Shown: positions 1 through 12,800, numbered from the stretch's first letter. The stretch is DNA of 64,000 nt from Pomphorhynchus laevis (GCA_012934845.2 WNNJ02003600.1:1-64000); one strand, 5' to 3'. Notes: generated by a model from the letters alone, not told the origin. Translations and numbers: made by a program.

Positions 1-65
1 ATTTTATTTTTAGTAAATCATGTTTTGATGCTTTTTTAAATTGCTAATCTTATTCACCATTTCAG

Positions 66-185
66 GAGGTAAATAATATGGAAAGGTGTGAGCATCAATT
101 TAATGTGAAAGCTGCGTTACCTCTTGTCTGTGTTGTGGCAAGACATTTCAATCAGACGGATTTATTAACATCCTCTGTCAAATGA
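66..185 (+). CDS. terminal coding exon of an unrecognised gene (5' part outside window)
   Basis: A polypyrimidine stretch and CAG precede position 66. From there a frame of 39 codons runs to a TGA at 183-185; it opens EVNNMERCEHQF and ends TDLLTSSVK. Two overlapping AATAAA signals follow at 269-274 and 274-279, as expected for the last exon and 3' UTR of a plus-strand gene that enters from the left edge. The protein piece has balanced composition and two cysteines, and I do not recognise its family. Splice site, frame and poly(A) signals agree with each other, but 39 codons is short, so a chance open frame is not excluded. Confidence 0.45.
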   Translation, partial: EVNNMERCEHQFNVKAALPLVCVVARHFNQTDLLTSSVK

Positions 186-1850
186 ATATAAAGATCCTGC
201 AAAAATGATTTGTCAATATTACTGTAGCATTCGAGTTTTTAATAGAATACCATGTTTTGTGCGATTTAAATAAAATAAATTCATACGATTGTTTAATGTA
301 AATTTTTTTGCGAATTGTTAGTTGTAAACCAATTTCTGCGATCGCTTTTAAGTAGATATTTAAAAAAATAAAATAATAATATTTTGTTTAAATATTTAAA
401 AAATATTTACTTAAATAGATATTTCATTGACATTTCATGCGGTAGAATAAGTACATGATTTGATTTGTCTGATATTTATTAAGATTACAGTCAGCGAAAG
501 ATTATAACGAAAAATAAAACATCTACGTTAGGCTAAATTCAGGGCCCAGCGTCTATTATTTAGAAAGTTCATGTTAGCCTTTTGTACTCATGGACTATCT
601 CTGGATAAGTTTTCTTTTCAATAAAACGTCCTAAGCTACGTTTATCAACCATCATTGACGCGATATATTTTGGTTTTATCATTCTAAATTGGGTGTATTA
701 TCAATAAATACACAGAACATTTGTTATTAAGTTATTTTCTACAGCATACCATGAGATCTATGCTATTACTTTGTTATATATACTCTTATCTGATTCACAA
801 GCAAATATATACTTATACCCTTTCTGTGATTTTGTCGATTTTCAAAAGTATTTTTGTATAATTGATATTTTTATATTTGTAAAAATTGATATTTTTCAAA
901 TTTTGCTACATTTTTAATGCTTTTATTGGGCTAATAGTCACATTTAATACAATTCTAAAAACAATCGTATTTAATTTGTATAATTTTAAATTGTAGAATT
1001 TAATTAATTTAAAAAACAGAGAGACTGTGACAGAAACTTATTAAAAGAAAACATTTTATTGTATAATTATGCAAAGCTTTAATTATTCTGACGAATATCA
1101 CGTTACTCAATAGCGAAGTCCAACTGGTCGTAGCGAAAACATCAGAGTAAAATAGATTTCCGTAGGATTACTGTTTCTCCAGCTTGCTTTGGTTTATTTG
1201 AAATAAATACAGGACAAAAATTTTATTTTAAGAATCTCAGTAACAATAGATTAAGAAAGTAAATTCTTATTTCCTTCAGTTACAAAAAACGACATCGGAC
1301 GGTAAGTAGAAAATGATAGGTTGCGTAGTACATAGGCTTCAATGATAGATTTAGCTGATAACTTTGAAACAAAATTTCTAAGGTAATATAAACTGAGGCG
1401 ATTGATTGGCCTATACTGATATTACATTTCCCATTATTATAGCCTTTAATAAAATTCGTTAAGTTGTCATAGTAAAATGTATTTTAGAACAGAAAACTAT
1501 CTTATAAACTAGTAAATCAAATTTATTTTATTTTTTTTATAATTTTTATTTCAAAAAGAGGCAGTACAAATTGGTTCCCGCAAATGGGCATTAATTCAAA
1601 CAGATTGACTTAAAAATCAGTTCCAATCATTTTGATATTGGTTGTTGCCTATGCTCGATTGAGGAGATCTCAAACATGCAGATCTCATTATAGCAAAAGC
1701 AATCTTGCGCTTTAAATTGGTAATAACGTCGTTGTATTGTAAAAAGCTTGCTCTGGTAAACTTGAACGCGATTTATTTAAGTACTGCATTTGCGCTGCTG
1801 TTAATGCATCCAGAGGTTGAAAACACCAAAGGAACAAATTCGCTATGTTC
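186..1850. other. no gene seen
   Basis: AT-rich sequence with stops in all frames. Beyond the poly(A) signals near 270 I see no exon with credible splice sites and no recognisable repeat. Confidence 0.5.
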
Positions 1851-1854
1851 CATC

Positions 1855-1965
1855 AGAGATATTCGCGTGTTGGATCGGTGGGGGGAACTCATATCCCCCT
1901 GGATTTGAGGCCATAAAGAAAGGGAAGGCGCATGAAAAGACTTGAAGATAAAAGTGCGGTTTTGG
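1855..1965 (+). repeat. LINE 3'-end fragment
   Basis: A G-rich stretch followed by 'ggatttgaggccataaag' and 'gacttgaagat' resembles the 3' end of the LINE copy at 26.60-26.66 kb (ggacctgaggccgtgaat ... aacttgaagat). It is probably a severely 5'-truncated copy of that LINE. The match is by eye over about 60 bases only. Confidence 0.3.
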
Positions 1966-3252
1966 CTTAACTGACTGTCTTTTTAACTTAACCGACATTT
2001 ATGACATTTATGTATTTTGCTTAATGTTTTTGTGATATAATAAAATCTTTATTATTAGAGATATTCGTTCGTTGTATTTGGCAAATTTAATAAACCAAAT
2101 TTATAATAATAAAGATTTTGTTAAGAACTTAAATATATTAAAAATGTAATTGTTTGTAAAGTTCAAACAAACTCGACGTATTATTGCAATACAATGCAAT
2201 GTTGTACATTTTATTTTATAATTTACTGACATTTTATTTTGCAATCATTTTAATACTGATATTATACAGCTCAATCGTTCTCTGCGTTTAAAGCTTACAT
2301 GTTACTTTGTAGCACTCACATCTATTGAATTTGCAATTAACATTTTTGGAAAAATCCAAAAATGCTTCACTGTACAATAATTTAATTCTATTGTGATCTA
2401 AAATACTGATATTCTAGTATTAAGATGAAATTCTGATAATTATACAGCTTAATCATTACTTGTATTTTGATCATACGTGCATTAGCGTTTATAAATGCTA
2501 GCGAATAAATATAGTATTTGCTTCAATAACAGTAAATGAAATGCAGCTTGTCTTTTAAAATGGACATTGTATTTTATTATCTCGTGCAATGGATTTTAAA
2601 AGTAGATGCCGGTATTGATTTGTGATGTTTCTTCGCTTATAAAGTTAAGTATAAAATTTACTGTGAAACATTTTAAATTTATAATATTTATAAATATTAT
2701 AAATAATATTATATTATTTGTTTACGATTATATAAGATAATTTTTAATATTTGTTTTACCACTATAAGACATATTTTACTTTTATGCTTTTCCTTTTTCA
2801 TAAGGGAAGCTTTTCCATTTTCAGCTTTATTTATCAATATAAATGAATATACATATAGACTGTCCATCAATACACATCAAAATTAATACTTATTTATTGC
2901 TTACTTTTTTTAATAAAAATCAACAGTAAATATTAATATTGCTTACTATTTTAAAAATCAACAATAAATACTAATATTACTTACTATTTCAATAAAAATC
3001 AACAATAAATACTAATAAATAAACAAAAATTGTGTTTTTGTTTATTTACTTGTTTGATTATTTATGCTTATTTGTTATTTACAATATGCTTTCAAGCATG
3101 ACTTATTCAAAACTGTTTGTGCCATAATTAATAAATAAAAGGTTTATATTGTTTACCGTTTTCCTTTCTTTCTAGGTTTTTTTGATGATAATAGTAAACA
3201 GCGAAATAACAATAAATGTCTGAGGCGTTAGATGTTTGATGTATTTCACAAA

Positions 3253-3318
3253 TGTAAACTTGACTTCGAGTTTTGCATTCGGCCTTCTGAAGCAAAACTC
3301 GAAAGCAATTTGTTTACA
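3253..3318. repeat. imperfect inverted repeat (hairpin)
   Basis: The outer arms tgtaaac / tgtttaca and the inner arms CTTCGAGTTTTGC / GCAAAACTCGAAAG face each other across a short loop containing CTTCTGAAG. The whole 66 bases can fold on themselves, as a miniature fold-back repeat would. No target duplication is evident. Confidence 0.45.
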
Positions 3319-3506
3319 CACACTGATTAAAATTACAACTTGTAATTAAATATTATTTGTTGTCATTTATATATCGGATATTCACATATTTATTATTTTA
3401 CTGCAGTAAATTATCTTTCACGACAAGATTTTTATATTATCCTTTTACTTTTAAGGTTTACAATTTTAAATACAAAATTTTTGAACCGAAAAGACCGCAT
3501 GTAATT

Positions 3507-3550
3507 ATAGTCTATATCATACTGACATATTTCAGTATGATATAGACTAT
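3507..3550. repeat. perfect 19-bp inverted repeat
   Basis: ATAGTCTATATCATACTGA at 3507-3525 is followed after 6 bases by its exact reverse complement at 3532-3550. Nothing nearby explains it, and it could be the core of a small fold-back element. Confidence 0.7.
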
Positions 3551-4883
3551 ATCATACTGTCGATATTTTGTTGTTTCAAATTTGTGTTCACTACTTTCCA
3601 TTTTGAATTCAGGTTTCTCTTATATCAGCATATATCATTTTACTGTCGTTCCTATATTCTATTGTCTTTCGATTATTCATATTTTAAATAATTATATACA
3701 CATTTTTTATTTTTTAAAAACACACAATTTTAGGGTTACCTTCAAATGGGTCCCACAAAATAAAACTTAAGTTATCAATCTTTGATTTCGATACGAATTT
3801 AATAAGATTTCTCCCTGCTCGTTGGACGAGAAAACATGCCGATGTAGCCCGTGCTAGTGCAAATCTAACTTTCATTTTTATATTTACCACTCAGTTTCCT
3901 CATATTGGTCGGGATTGTCACTTGTAGATTTTGACGCGACTTTATTATAATTTATATACATAGATTATAGTATAAATAATATTATTATTTCGCCTATATT
4001 CTTAAATGCTTATTATATTATTAATTTTTAGAAAAACAATAGAGAATAGTAAATAGCGAAATATAAATAAATACCTATTTCCTTAATAGATCGATCTCCA
4101 GATAAAAAATTTTAAACTCTTTTCCGTATTTCAGAGTTAATCTTTCGATACATTTGAACATAATACGTACTTTTTAGTTGTATATATGCTATTTGCAGGT
4201 AAGTTTGAATAAAATCTTGATGTTCGACAGCAGCCACAACTTAGAATCAAAAATTTCTGTGTTTTGAAATGATGAAATGTTTTATTAAATCGTAGAAAAA
4301 ACTGCAATCGTTAAAGCAAATCAACTAACTTGATTTTAATTGAAAATAACCCAGATAAGAATCATTTAAAGAATATGTTGATAGCTTTTCAATGAAAAGT
4401 TTTAAATCATTTTAACTGTATGTAGAGCAGCGATAACATTGTCATTTCATGCATACTGAACTGATTGACAATTAGAAAGATGGTTACAAATCTGGTTTGC
4501 AATGTTTTTACAATATGCTTGACAGTGTTCATCTTACAGTGTTCATCGTTCCATGACAGTATCACTATGAATTGTTTGTTTAAGCTAACAAGAACATATT
4601 ATCAAAATACAAAAGTACTAATGAAAGTGATAAAACTGAGATCGTTATATATCATTTCATAAATGAGATCTGTAAGCAACGCTTCATGTGAGCGCGATAA
4701 GTAAGTATTTTGGTTGGCATATGCATGCTTTATAATTTCTAATATAAAAGATAAATAACCGACATTTCATTCGATCGGTTACATTGATTAAATTATAACT
4801 TGTTGCTAAAAAACTTAGATCGTTTTTAGAATCGTTTGTTAAAAATTTTCTTCGAAGTTTCCATATACAGAGAAACATCAATT

Positions 4884-5870
4884 CAGCTAACTGAGTCTAT
4901 GTATTTAATAAATAAAAAATAAATAAAATAAAAAATATATAAATATAAATAAATAAAAATAATAATGCTAAATCAATAAGTCAAAATTTAATAATTAGAT
5001 AATAAATAATTATAAATAATTGTTGTAAGATTTAATAAAACTTATATCAAGTTAAAATTTAAAATTTAAATTTAAAATAAAAATCAATTTTTATGAATTG
5101 ACTAATAAATAACAGACGATGTATCAGAATAAGGATTAAAGGGCATCAGGAGGAACTGCTATGCTATCAGGTTTCGGCCACTAATTCCTCGACCAAACAT
5201 AGCAGCGGGGCCAAACACGTGCTAATGACGTATTTCCTCTGATAAAATTTGATTATCTAGTATTATATTCTAATACAAAGTATATTATTTATTATTCATC
5301 CATAAAATTTCCCGCTAATGATTTTAAATTTATTTTTAATACTATTGTGTTGATTTATATATTTTACTATTTTCTGTTTGATGGTATTTTTATAGTAACC
5401 TAGTTTAAAATATGCATCTATTAAATTATTTAAATGATTTTATACAATGCCAATATCGTTACAAATTGTTGCAATTCTTAAAATTTTATTATTTAATGTA
5501 TTATATTTTATATTAAATGGTATGTATGAAAGCTCATGCGAAAATATGTTTCTTGTAAATTTAAATGCCATCTTTACGATATGAATTAAAAGTAGTTTTA
5601 ATTGATGTTAATTTAATGTTTATATATAGATATATACCTTTTTTATCATCAATATTGGTTTTATTAAGAATGAGGCTACCTGGATAAATTTGTTCCCTTA
5701 TTGAATAAAAATTATCAGAGTTAAATACACATATATCATCAATATATCGAAACATAAATTTCATATATTTATATAATTTATATTTTTTACACAGATATGT
5801 CCTCCAAATGCTATAACAATGTGATTGTTTTCAAAGCAACGTTCATAATTTAGCTTGCATATTTTCAATA
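4884..5870 (-). mobile_element. YIDD-type retroelement copy (E1), 5'-truncated
   Basis: On the minus strand, 5764-5561 encodes the start of a reverse transcriptase palm segment: FRYIDDICVFNS (the YIDD box), then YPGSLILNKTN. Degenerate coding sequence, a compact G/C-rich fold (5156-5212) and an AT-rich tail ending in ...AGACTCAGTTAGCTG at 4884 follow. The layout YIDD, then Y-P-x-x-L-x-L-x-K-T-N, then Y-L-D, is that of an RT family common in invertebrate repeats and close to Penelope-like or related elements; the exact clade is unsettled. Only the C-terminal third of the RT is present. Sister copies are listed below; this one lies just 3' (minus strand) of the hammerhead palindrome at 6.0-6.9 kb. 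Confidence 0.65.
5156..5212 (-). other. conserved pseudoknot-like fold in the E1 3' region
   Basis: CTGCTATG (5156-5163) pairs with CATAGCAG (5198-5205). GGCC (5176-5179), between them, can pair with GGCC (5209-5212) after them, so the two helices cross. The same block recurs in most family copies. The second helix is shorter here than at 20.6 kb. Confidence 0.45.
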
Positions 5871-6114
5871 GAGACATTTTTAACATAACAAATTATTTTC
5901 CTTTGTAGTGAACTCTGAGATTAACATATAACGCGTTGGTATCGACAATATAAATGTGCCAACATTGAATTTAAATCGTATACGTGGTTAAAATTAACTT
6001 GTCATACAATGTCGCTTTTAAATCATATGGGGAGAGAGTGTGAGACCATTCCGCGTGAATTATGTACGCACTCATTTTTATCCAGACGCGGAAGAACGAC
6101 GATAACAGTAGCAA

Positions 6115-6195
6115 GTACCGTTTCGTCATAACAATGACTCATCATTGCCAGATCTCTCCCACTGCTGGATACAGAGGAGGACTGACTGACGGCAC
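6115..6195 (-). ncRNA. hammerhead ribozyme, decayed core
   Basis: Read on the minus strand: GUGCCGUC cleavage strand, stem I sequences, AUGAUGA where CUGAUGA is expected, stem II GUCAU/AUGAC closing a UGUU loop, GAAAC, then GGUAC, which pairs back with the first strand. It has the same 81-base length as the intact unit at 6778-6858. The invariant C at the start of the core is an A here, so activity is unlikely. Confidence 0.7.
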
Positions 6196-6435
6196 ACGAG
6201 TCGTGTATGAAGTACCAGAAAGATTTCTGGTAACTTCACATTGAGTGCTAAATCAGCACTTCTGTTTCACCAAATAGGATCATTAGCAAAAGCACTGGCA
6301 AATGCCAGCGCAGATCTCTTTTTATATCGGCTAATATCTTTTTAATTTTCAAGAGAGAGTGTGAGACCATTCCGCGTGAATTATGTACGCAATCATTTTT
6401 AGCCAGACGCGGAAGAACGACGATAACAGTAGCAA

Positions 6436-6539
6436 GTACCGTTTCGTCATCACAATGACTCATCAGTGCCAGTCCTCCTCTGTATCCAGGAATTGGAGGG
6501 ATCTGGCACTGATGAGTCATTGTGATGACGAAACGGTAC
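6436..6539. ncRNA. symmetrical double hammerhead remnant without cleavage triplet
   Basis: Both strands read CUGAUGA-GUCAU-UGUG-AUGAC-GAAAC-GGUAC outward from a shared centre. The strand that should carry the GUC cleavage site reads GUGCCAG instead of GUGCCGUCUGCCAG, so the site is lost on both strands. This looks like a fusion of two hammerhead units through their inner parts, perhaps by recombination between the short GUGCC/UGCC repeats. Confidence 0.65.
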
Positions 6540-6777
6540 TTGCTACTGTTATCGTCGTTCTTCCGCGTCTGGCTTCAATGATAACAACGTATTTCACGCG
6601 GAATGGTCTCACTCTCCTTTGAGATTCATGATGAAAGTTAGCCGATATAAAAGATACCTGCGCTGGCATTTGCCAGTGCTTTTGCTAATGATCCTATTTG
6701 GTGAAGCAGTAGTGCTGATTTAGCACTCAATGTGAAGTTACCAGAAATCTTTCTGGTACTTCATACACATGACTCGT

Positions 6778-6858
6778 GTGCCGTCTGCCAGTCCTCCTCT
6801 GTATCCAGCAGTGGAAGGGATCTGTCACTGATGAGTCATTGTGATGACGAAACGGTAC
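6778..6858 (+). ncRNA. complete hammerhead ribozyme (GUC cleavage site)
   Basis: All canonical parts appear in the natural order. Stem III 5' strand GUGCCGU is at 6778-6784, with cleavage expected after C6785 (triplet GUC). Stem I is UGCCAG (6786-6791) with CUGUCA (6822-6827), five of six pairs, with a large internal loop as in natural tertiary-stabilised hammerheads. The core CUGAUGA is at 6828-6834, stem II GUCAU-UGUG-AUGAC at 6835-6848, GAAA at 6849-6852, and the stem III 3' strand ends ACGGUAC at 6858 (seven pairs, one G-U). Hammerheads of this layout occur in Penelope-like elements, satellites and retrozymes. Here it sits in a retroelement-like repeat, where it would process tandem transcripts. 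No catalytic position is changed. Confidence 0.85.
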
Positions 6859-6899
6859 TTGCTACTGTTATCGTCGTTATTCCGCATATGGGGGAGTCT

Positions 6900-9800
6900 A
6901 AATTTTCTTTATGTCGGAAATGTAATCGAAAAATTTGAATTCGAATTATATTTAAAAATATGACTTGGTAAATTAGCCTACATGTACACGTATTTTACAT
7001 GATGAAGACGATAATATATGTCTTAATTAAAAGCCCCCAAAAATATAAATTCAAATTTGATTTTTAAAATACATTCTAACTGTAAAATTACACTTCTCCA
7101 GATCCAAGTGATATGTTATATGATTATATGGATTGATAATACTGGGCAAAAAGCGGTTCCTAGTCGTAATTCGCTTTGCACGCAAAGAATCTATGGTTAC
7201 TCCGCGGAGTTCTAATCACGTGAGAGCATGTTGCGTCTCGTAAAAATTTAAAGCATGGAGTTTTGTTACGTATATTTAATTATATACAATATTTAGAAAG
7301 TCCATTGTTGGTAGATAAGGTCTAGAGAGTCTGAAATTAAAATAAGCTTCTCGAAAGCAGCTGCCTACATTAACACAGCTATATGTAGTATTAAATTTCT
7401 TAAGTATTAAATTGTAATTACTTTTTGCTATTTACAGTATAGCATATGTTGTATTAACAATAAAAATGGATTTGAAAACATTCTCGAATTGACCGAGCAA
7501 GTGTAAAGTCAAGTGATTGAAGTTGTGAGTAGTAGCTGAAGAGGATCATGAGTGATATGTCAAGCACATTAGTAATTTTTGACTACAGGTAGTCAAAAGT
7601 TATATTATAATATAATAATATTTATATATTAGATGACGATTTGGGTAATTGGATAGTTTTCAGATTTTATAAAAATTACAGATTTCAAAAAGATAAATGA
7701 ATTACAATATATCGTCAATGACGTCTTCAGGTAAAAGACAACTAGTTTTTGTAATTGTAAATATTAAAACAAAATAAATGTTTCTAAAAATAACAGTTTC
7801 AAAGCAAAGTTCTGCTGCATCTACTTCAGCTGCCGAAATATTGTAATTCATTTTGTTACGAAATCATACAAAGCAAGAAAATTAAATTTATGGATATTGT
7901 TAACTTGATAATTACATATAGCAATTGTTTGTCTGCTACAGAAATTAAATTAGAAATTGCAGATAATGTTTATAGACAGCTGGCTAATTAAAATTGAATT
8001 TAAACTTTAACTTGCTAAAAATGAATTCATATAGGAAAGAAGGTTACTTTTTTGTCATTTAAAGAATAAGTTTATTAGGCGTAAGACTCAAATTTGACAT
8101 CGTCATCAAATGTATAGATAGATTTGTTAATTTTTTAAATGGCTCATGCAAACAGGCCGCTTAAAAGTTCACTGAAATAGACAAAAACAATAAAAAATTA
8201 TGTGATTGAAGTTCATACCAGGAATGGACTATTTATCGGTATATGCCTATTTACCAGCATAATATAATTAAATTACTAAACCACAATGACATATTTTCCT
8301 AAATCCACCTTTTATATTCATTGTGCTAGATTGTATACATGTTTTTAAGTAGACAAATCAGCTAAATAGTAGAATGTCATTTGAAGTTTATATTATTTAT
8401 AACTATGTCGATACAAACGAATTATATCATATTTACGTAGTTTTGTGTATAAATCTGTTTGTTGAAAACATATTTGATCTTAAACTTTTATCTAAATAGT
8501 GAATATTGCTTGTCGTTTCCTAATCTATTCTATAGCCTTTAATACTATTAGCCTCAACTATTTCATGTCAATATATCTGATGAATTAGATATTAAATATT
8601 AATATCATTATAGTAATATTAATATTTAATTAAATTAAATATTAATTAAATATTAATGTTAAATAAATATTATACTTATTTAATATTAATTGCTTATTTG
8701 TTATTTTTGTTGCTGTATTTTATAAAATGTATTTCGTCGTTTTTAAATACTATTTAAAAAAGATAAATTTTACAATTTACTTAACATATATATTTTAATG
8801 ACAAATACTCGTTTTATTCTGTTCCTTGCTTTATCAAGTGATCCGAAATACTTAAATATCACAATTTAATTTGTACAAATTTTGGACGGCGAACTTTCGT
8901 TCTGTAGTCTATAACAGCAACGTTTAATTATTGATAATTCGCATAACTAAATTGAATTGAGATTTTTAATAATTGAGAATTAAAATGAAATTCAGAATAT
9001 GTAACGATACAACCTAATTTGTTTCCTAATAATAATTGTCTGTCTATATTCTTAAAATACATTATCTAATTAATAATGCCTTTATAATAAATAATGCTTT
9101 TAATCTAAAGTTGTTTCACTGACAGATTAACGAAACGAGTTTATTAGTTTACAAATTAAATTTCCCTAACGTATCTACTTTACTGACTAGTAAGGACATT
9201 ACGGCAGCCATGAAAACTTGATTGGTATAGCTAAATATCAGTTTATTTTTCCTATATTATGCTGCCACAAAAATAATAATTTAAACTAACAATAAAAAAC
9301 TCTCAGATAATTCTTTAACTTGCTAAACATATAAACTGTTTGATTAAAATGGTTTTAAATTAGCAAATTGACGTTTTAAGTGATTTGTCATCGTGCAATT
9401 GCCAGTTTCTGTTTAAGATATTCACAAATCCAGTTATCTTTAATTTCAATGGAATTAAAATATTGTAAATGAAAACCATGGCATTTTAATCATAATTTAA
9501 ATAATAAGACTACTTGTCCAAATTAGCCTTTATATTCTCAACGCAGGAGTACATTAATCCAAGCATTTATTAATAGTTATACTCTCATAAAGCTATTGTA
9601 GAATTATCCACATCTTGCTTTAAAATAAAATCAGATATAATGCAAAGCGCTAAAATTAAAAAATATTCGATATTGGAGACCAAGTGCCTTATATCAATCT
9701 AGCAGCAACACAGTGAAGTGTATATAATGAAGTGCTTTGTTGGTTATGCAATTGAAAACAATTACGTAAGTACGTATTTGTTGTAACTTCCTTAATCGAC

Positions 9801-12800
9801 CGGAACTTTTGATTATGAGATACAATCACTATATATAATGTTAGTAACAAAGTAACCATCCATATGTGTTGTTGAGTTAGAAATGCAATTTTAAATGTTA
9901 ATTAATTATTTAATATGAATAATGCAAACTTTTTTTATAGAGCTTATTGCCACCAAACACTTGTTGTCTGTTCTCAATAAAATCTAAATTCTTTGAATTC
10001 TATTCATTAACGGGATTGCGACTTTACTTATTATGCAAGCAAAATATTTAATTTTAAGATTTATTTCCTCGTATTGCACTTTACAATTCTCATTTATATC
10101 AATTGTCTATTTATATATATTAGAAACCAAATCGTTGTTGTGCCATGTGGAGTGCAACACACTATTTAAAATCGGTGTTGGATCACTGTGAAATATATAT
10201 ATGCATTAAATTTGATTGCTATCACATACATTATAAATGTGAAATGCAATCAAACGAGTAATGCCATTAGGGAGCAAGGGACTGTGTTGAGGGATAGTAG
10301 TGGCGATATTGTTGATGGTTATTGCACAAAATCACTTCGGTATAAATTCATAGCAAATTTGGCAAAACTTGCCGAAAGGCTCATTCCCTTAATTGCATGA
10401 TCAAATATGCACTTAAAGAATACGATAAGTGTGTTCTTTATAGAAATACTTTCAAAATAGAAAAATTGAAATATTCGCAAAAGTAGTGAGTTATCGTCGA
10501 TACTTGTTCTTATGACCCAACATATTCCTATGATTATTTATAAGTGAAGTGAAACGAAGTAGATCTTTGTGTAATTACAAGCTAGTGCGGCACTTACTCT
10601 CTGGCAAGCTTGCGAACCCGTTTTGCACTATATACCTGTGAATAGTGGAAATAAAAACATTCGATGCCACTATTGCACCACATCACATCGATGTTAGCAT
10701 TGCCATGGAACAATAACACTAGCACATCAGCAGACATTTATATTTTCAATGTTTACCTATGTCAATTAGTCCCAGGGCAGTAGTATTAAGTTAGGCTGCC
10801 TTTCTCGTAATATTTCTCTTCCATAGTCGAAGTGACTGTAATTCACGCTGAGCGGTAGATTATTTATTCCTCACAGTGGAGTGGACGCGGTGTAAGCATT
10901 TTTGCTTTTTACATTTTACAATAGGCTTAAAATATTTTTGGAAGTGTAGGTATATAATTATTATTTTTAAAAAACGACACGAAGAAAACGATTTATTGAG
11001 TAAAGGACAAAATCTACAACAACGCAACAGTCGATTGCAGAGTACTACATAGAGTAGGAACTATACAAGGTAAAAACCATCTATATAATAAATGTTACTT
11101 TCTGTCTTAATAAATTACTGCTATCTTCTAAATTATATCATATACTCTCATTCCATTTTTGTTCAAACCAGCATGAATAAAAAAGCTGTATCTCCTTCTT
11201 ATTATCATAATTATTGTATGTTAACGTATTCTCCTTTGGATGATAAGTGAACAGTACAGATTTTGATTCTATCGATATGCTGCTTTAGGTATTTTTACCT
11301 ATTTTTTATTGTATATTTCGTCCAAATCAGAAAGAATATTGCGAAATACATCCAACTTTATTATAGATAATGCGTACCCTTCAGATATTTCTAATTCAGT
11401 ACCTTCGATTATAACTTATCTTTATATGCACATTTAGTGCCGTTCTAATAAGTAATTGTGCTTTATGCAATAATGCACAGTGTAAGTTTAACATAATCAT
11501 AACGAAACACAAGAATTAATGTGTTTGATCATCGCTTTGCAATATTTAATTTCAATTTTTTATTTTTAATCGTAAATGTGCTTGTATATTTAGTTTTAGC
11601 CATAAATGTCGTGTCATTGGGCCGGATCCCACTTAATCTTTGTATTAAAAATTTATATTTTTTCAGACTTAAAGTATGCAAGTAATTAGGTTTTCACATT
11701 TGTTTTACTGCGTTTATAATCGTAAGAAATAATTGATGCCTCACAACTATTGTTGTGGTCGATATGTTCTTAGAAAATAAAAATTTATATTAAATAATAG
11801 AATAAAAATGAATTAACTCTTATTACTAACAAAATACTGCAGTTTGAGAGTTTTGAACATAAAGCTGATTCAGAAACTTGAACTCTAAGCTAATCAAAAA
11901 TTTGAGCTAAAAATTCAAGAATTTTTATTAAAAGCCGACTTCTTTTCAATTTGTTAAAATAACAATTTAAAAATTAAAATGTTTAAAACTGAAAAAACTG
12001 ATCATACAGAGAATTAATTATTTCATAGCGTCCTACGACAAATATGAAGAGTAAACAGTTCTCGCGGACATCATTGTTTATCATACCACATACTTAACAC
12101 ATGATTTAGTTAATTTAGGAAAGACTTAAGTTGGGCAGGTAATAACTACATTGAAATATGTCTAAGTTATATAGCATAACTATCCGTAGTAGATAAAAAT
12201 ACAGTTTAATGATCCTTATATTATACTGAGACGCGACAAAATTTATCGTGGTATCTATGCATCGATGCTCTACAGGCAAAGGGTTGTACAGTCGATAATG
12301 GCTATCTTCATTTTGCTTGAGTGTATACAAGCATTAACAATATTTTCGATCTAGTAAATATTGCTTGATTCATAGCTTATCATTATAAGATCTGAGCTTT
12401 TTGTTGTGGCGAGTTTCAAAGACTGACCCAAAGTAAACAATACAATATATCAATTTAGATAATGGAGTTACAATTGTAAAACAGCATTAAGAAGATATCC
12501 TTACCACCTTCCTCGTAAAGCGTGATAGATCTGTCTATCCGATTATACACGGAAGCTGCAATTCATAGCTTACTACCTGTGATAATATAGCGCTTATATT
12601 ATATTTGATAATATTACAATAACGGCACGCGCTATCGAAACAAATAATTAACTTTCAAATGCTTAGACATTACATATACGAATTTACATATTTTGATGAA
12701 ACGCTTCATAAACTATTTTATTGTGAGGACAATAAACCGCCAATGTATTTGATAAGGTGAGACAAATTCGATTTCTAGGTCGTTCAGAAAAGGCTCTGAT

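Larger units (their letters stand above)
1966..4883. other. no gene seen; small hairpins only
   Basis: AT-rich intergenic or intronic DNA. Apart from the two inverted repeats listed separately, I see only A/T-rich low-complexity runs, such as the repeated 'aatcaacaataaatact' near 2920-3020. Confidence 0.5.
6030..6895. repeat. nested palindrome built of three hammerhead-bearing units
   Basis: Three related units lie in alternating orientation. A minus-oriented unit (about 6030-6345) contains the hammerhead at 6115-6195. A central perfect-looking palindrome (6436-6539) is flanked by CCATTCCGCGTGAA-type ends at 6365-6380 and about 6596-6608. A plus-oriented unit (about 6634-6895) contains the intact hammerhead at 6778-6858. 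Each outer unit also carries a hairpin tract (GCGCTGGCATTTGCCAGTGC and relatives). The outer units are inverted copies of each other over roughly 250 bases. Short open frames here, in both strands, are by-products of the repeat. The structure fits non-autonomous retroelement ends joined head to head. Confidence 0.75.

Noticed and set aside
5100-5230. CTGATGA and GAAAC in the YIDD-family 3' fold read as a hammerhead
   Set aside because: On the minus strand GAAACC precedes CTGATG and stem II is offset from GAAA by two bases; no cleavage triplet with stem I can be placed. The crossing two-helix fold explains the block better.
6062-6938. Four open frames of 60-90 codons
   Set aside because: All lie on the hammerhead palindrome and mirror each other in both strands; they contain no protein signature.
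10188-10400. 70-codon open frame resembling a secreted peptide (signal-like start)
   Set aside because: It starts at GTG, an in-frame TAA lies just upstream at 10167, and no ATG or convincing acceptor provides a start. Possibly a decayed exon, but not supportable.
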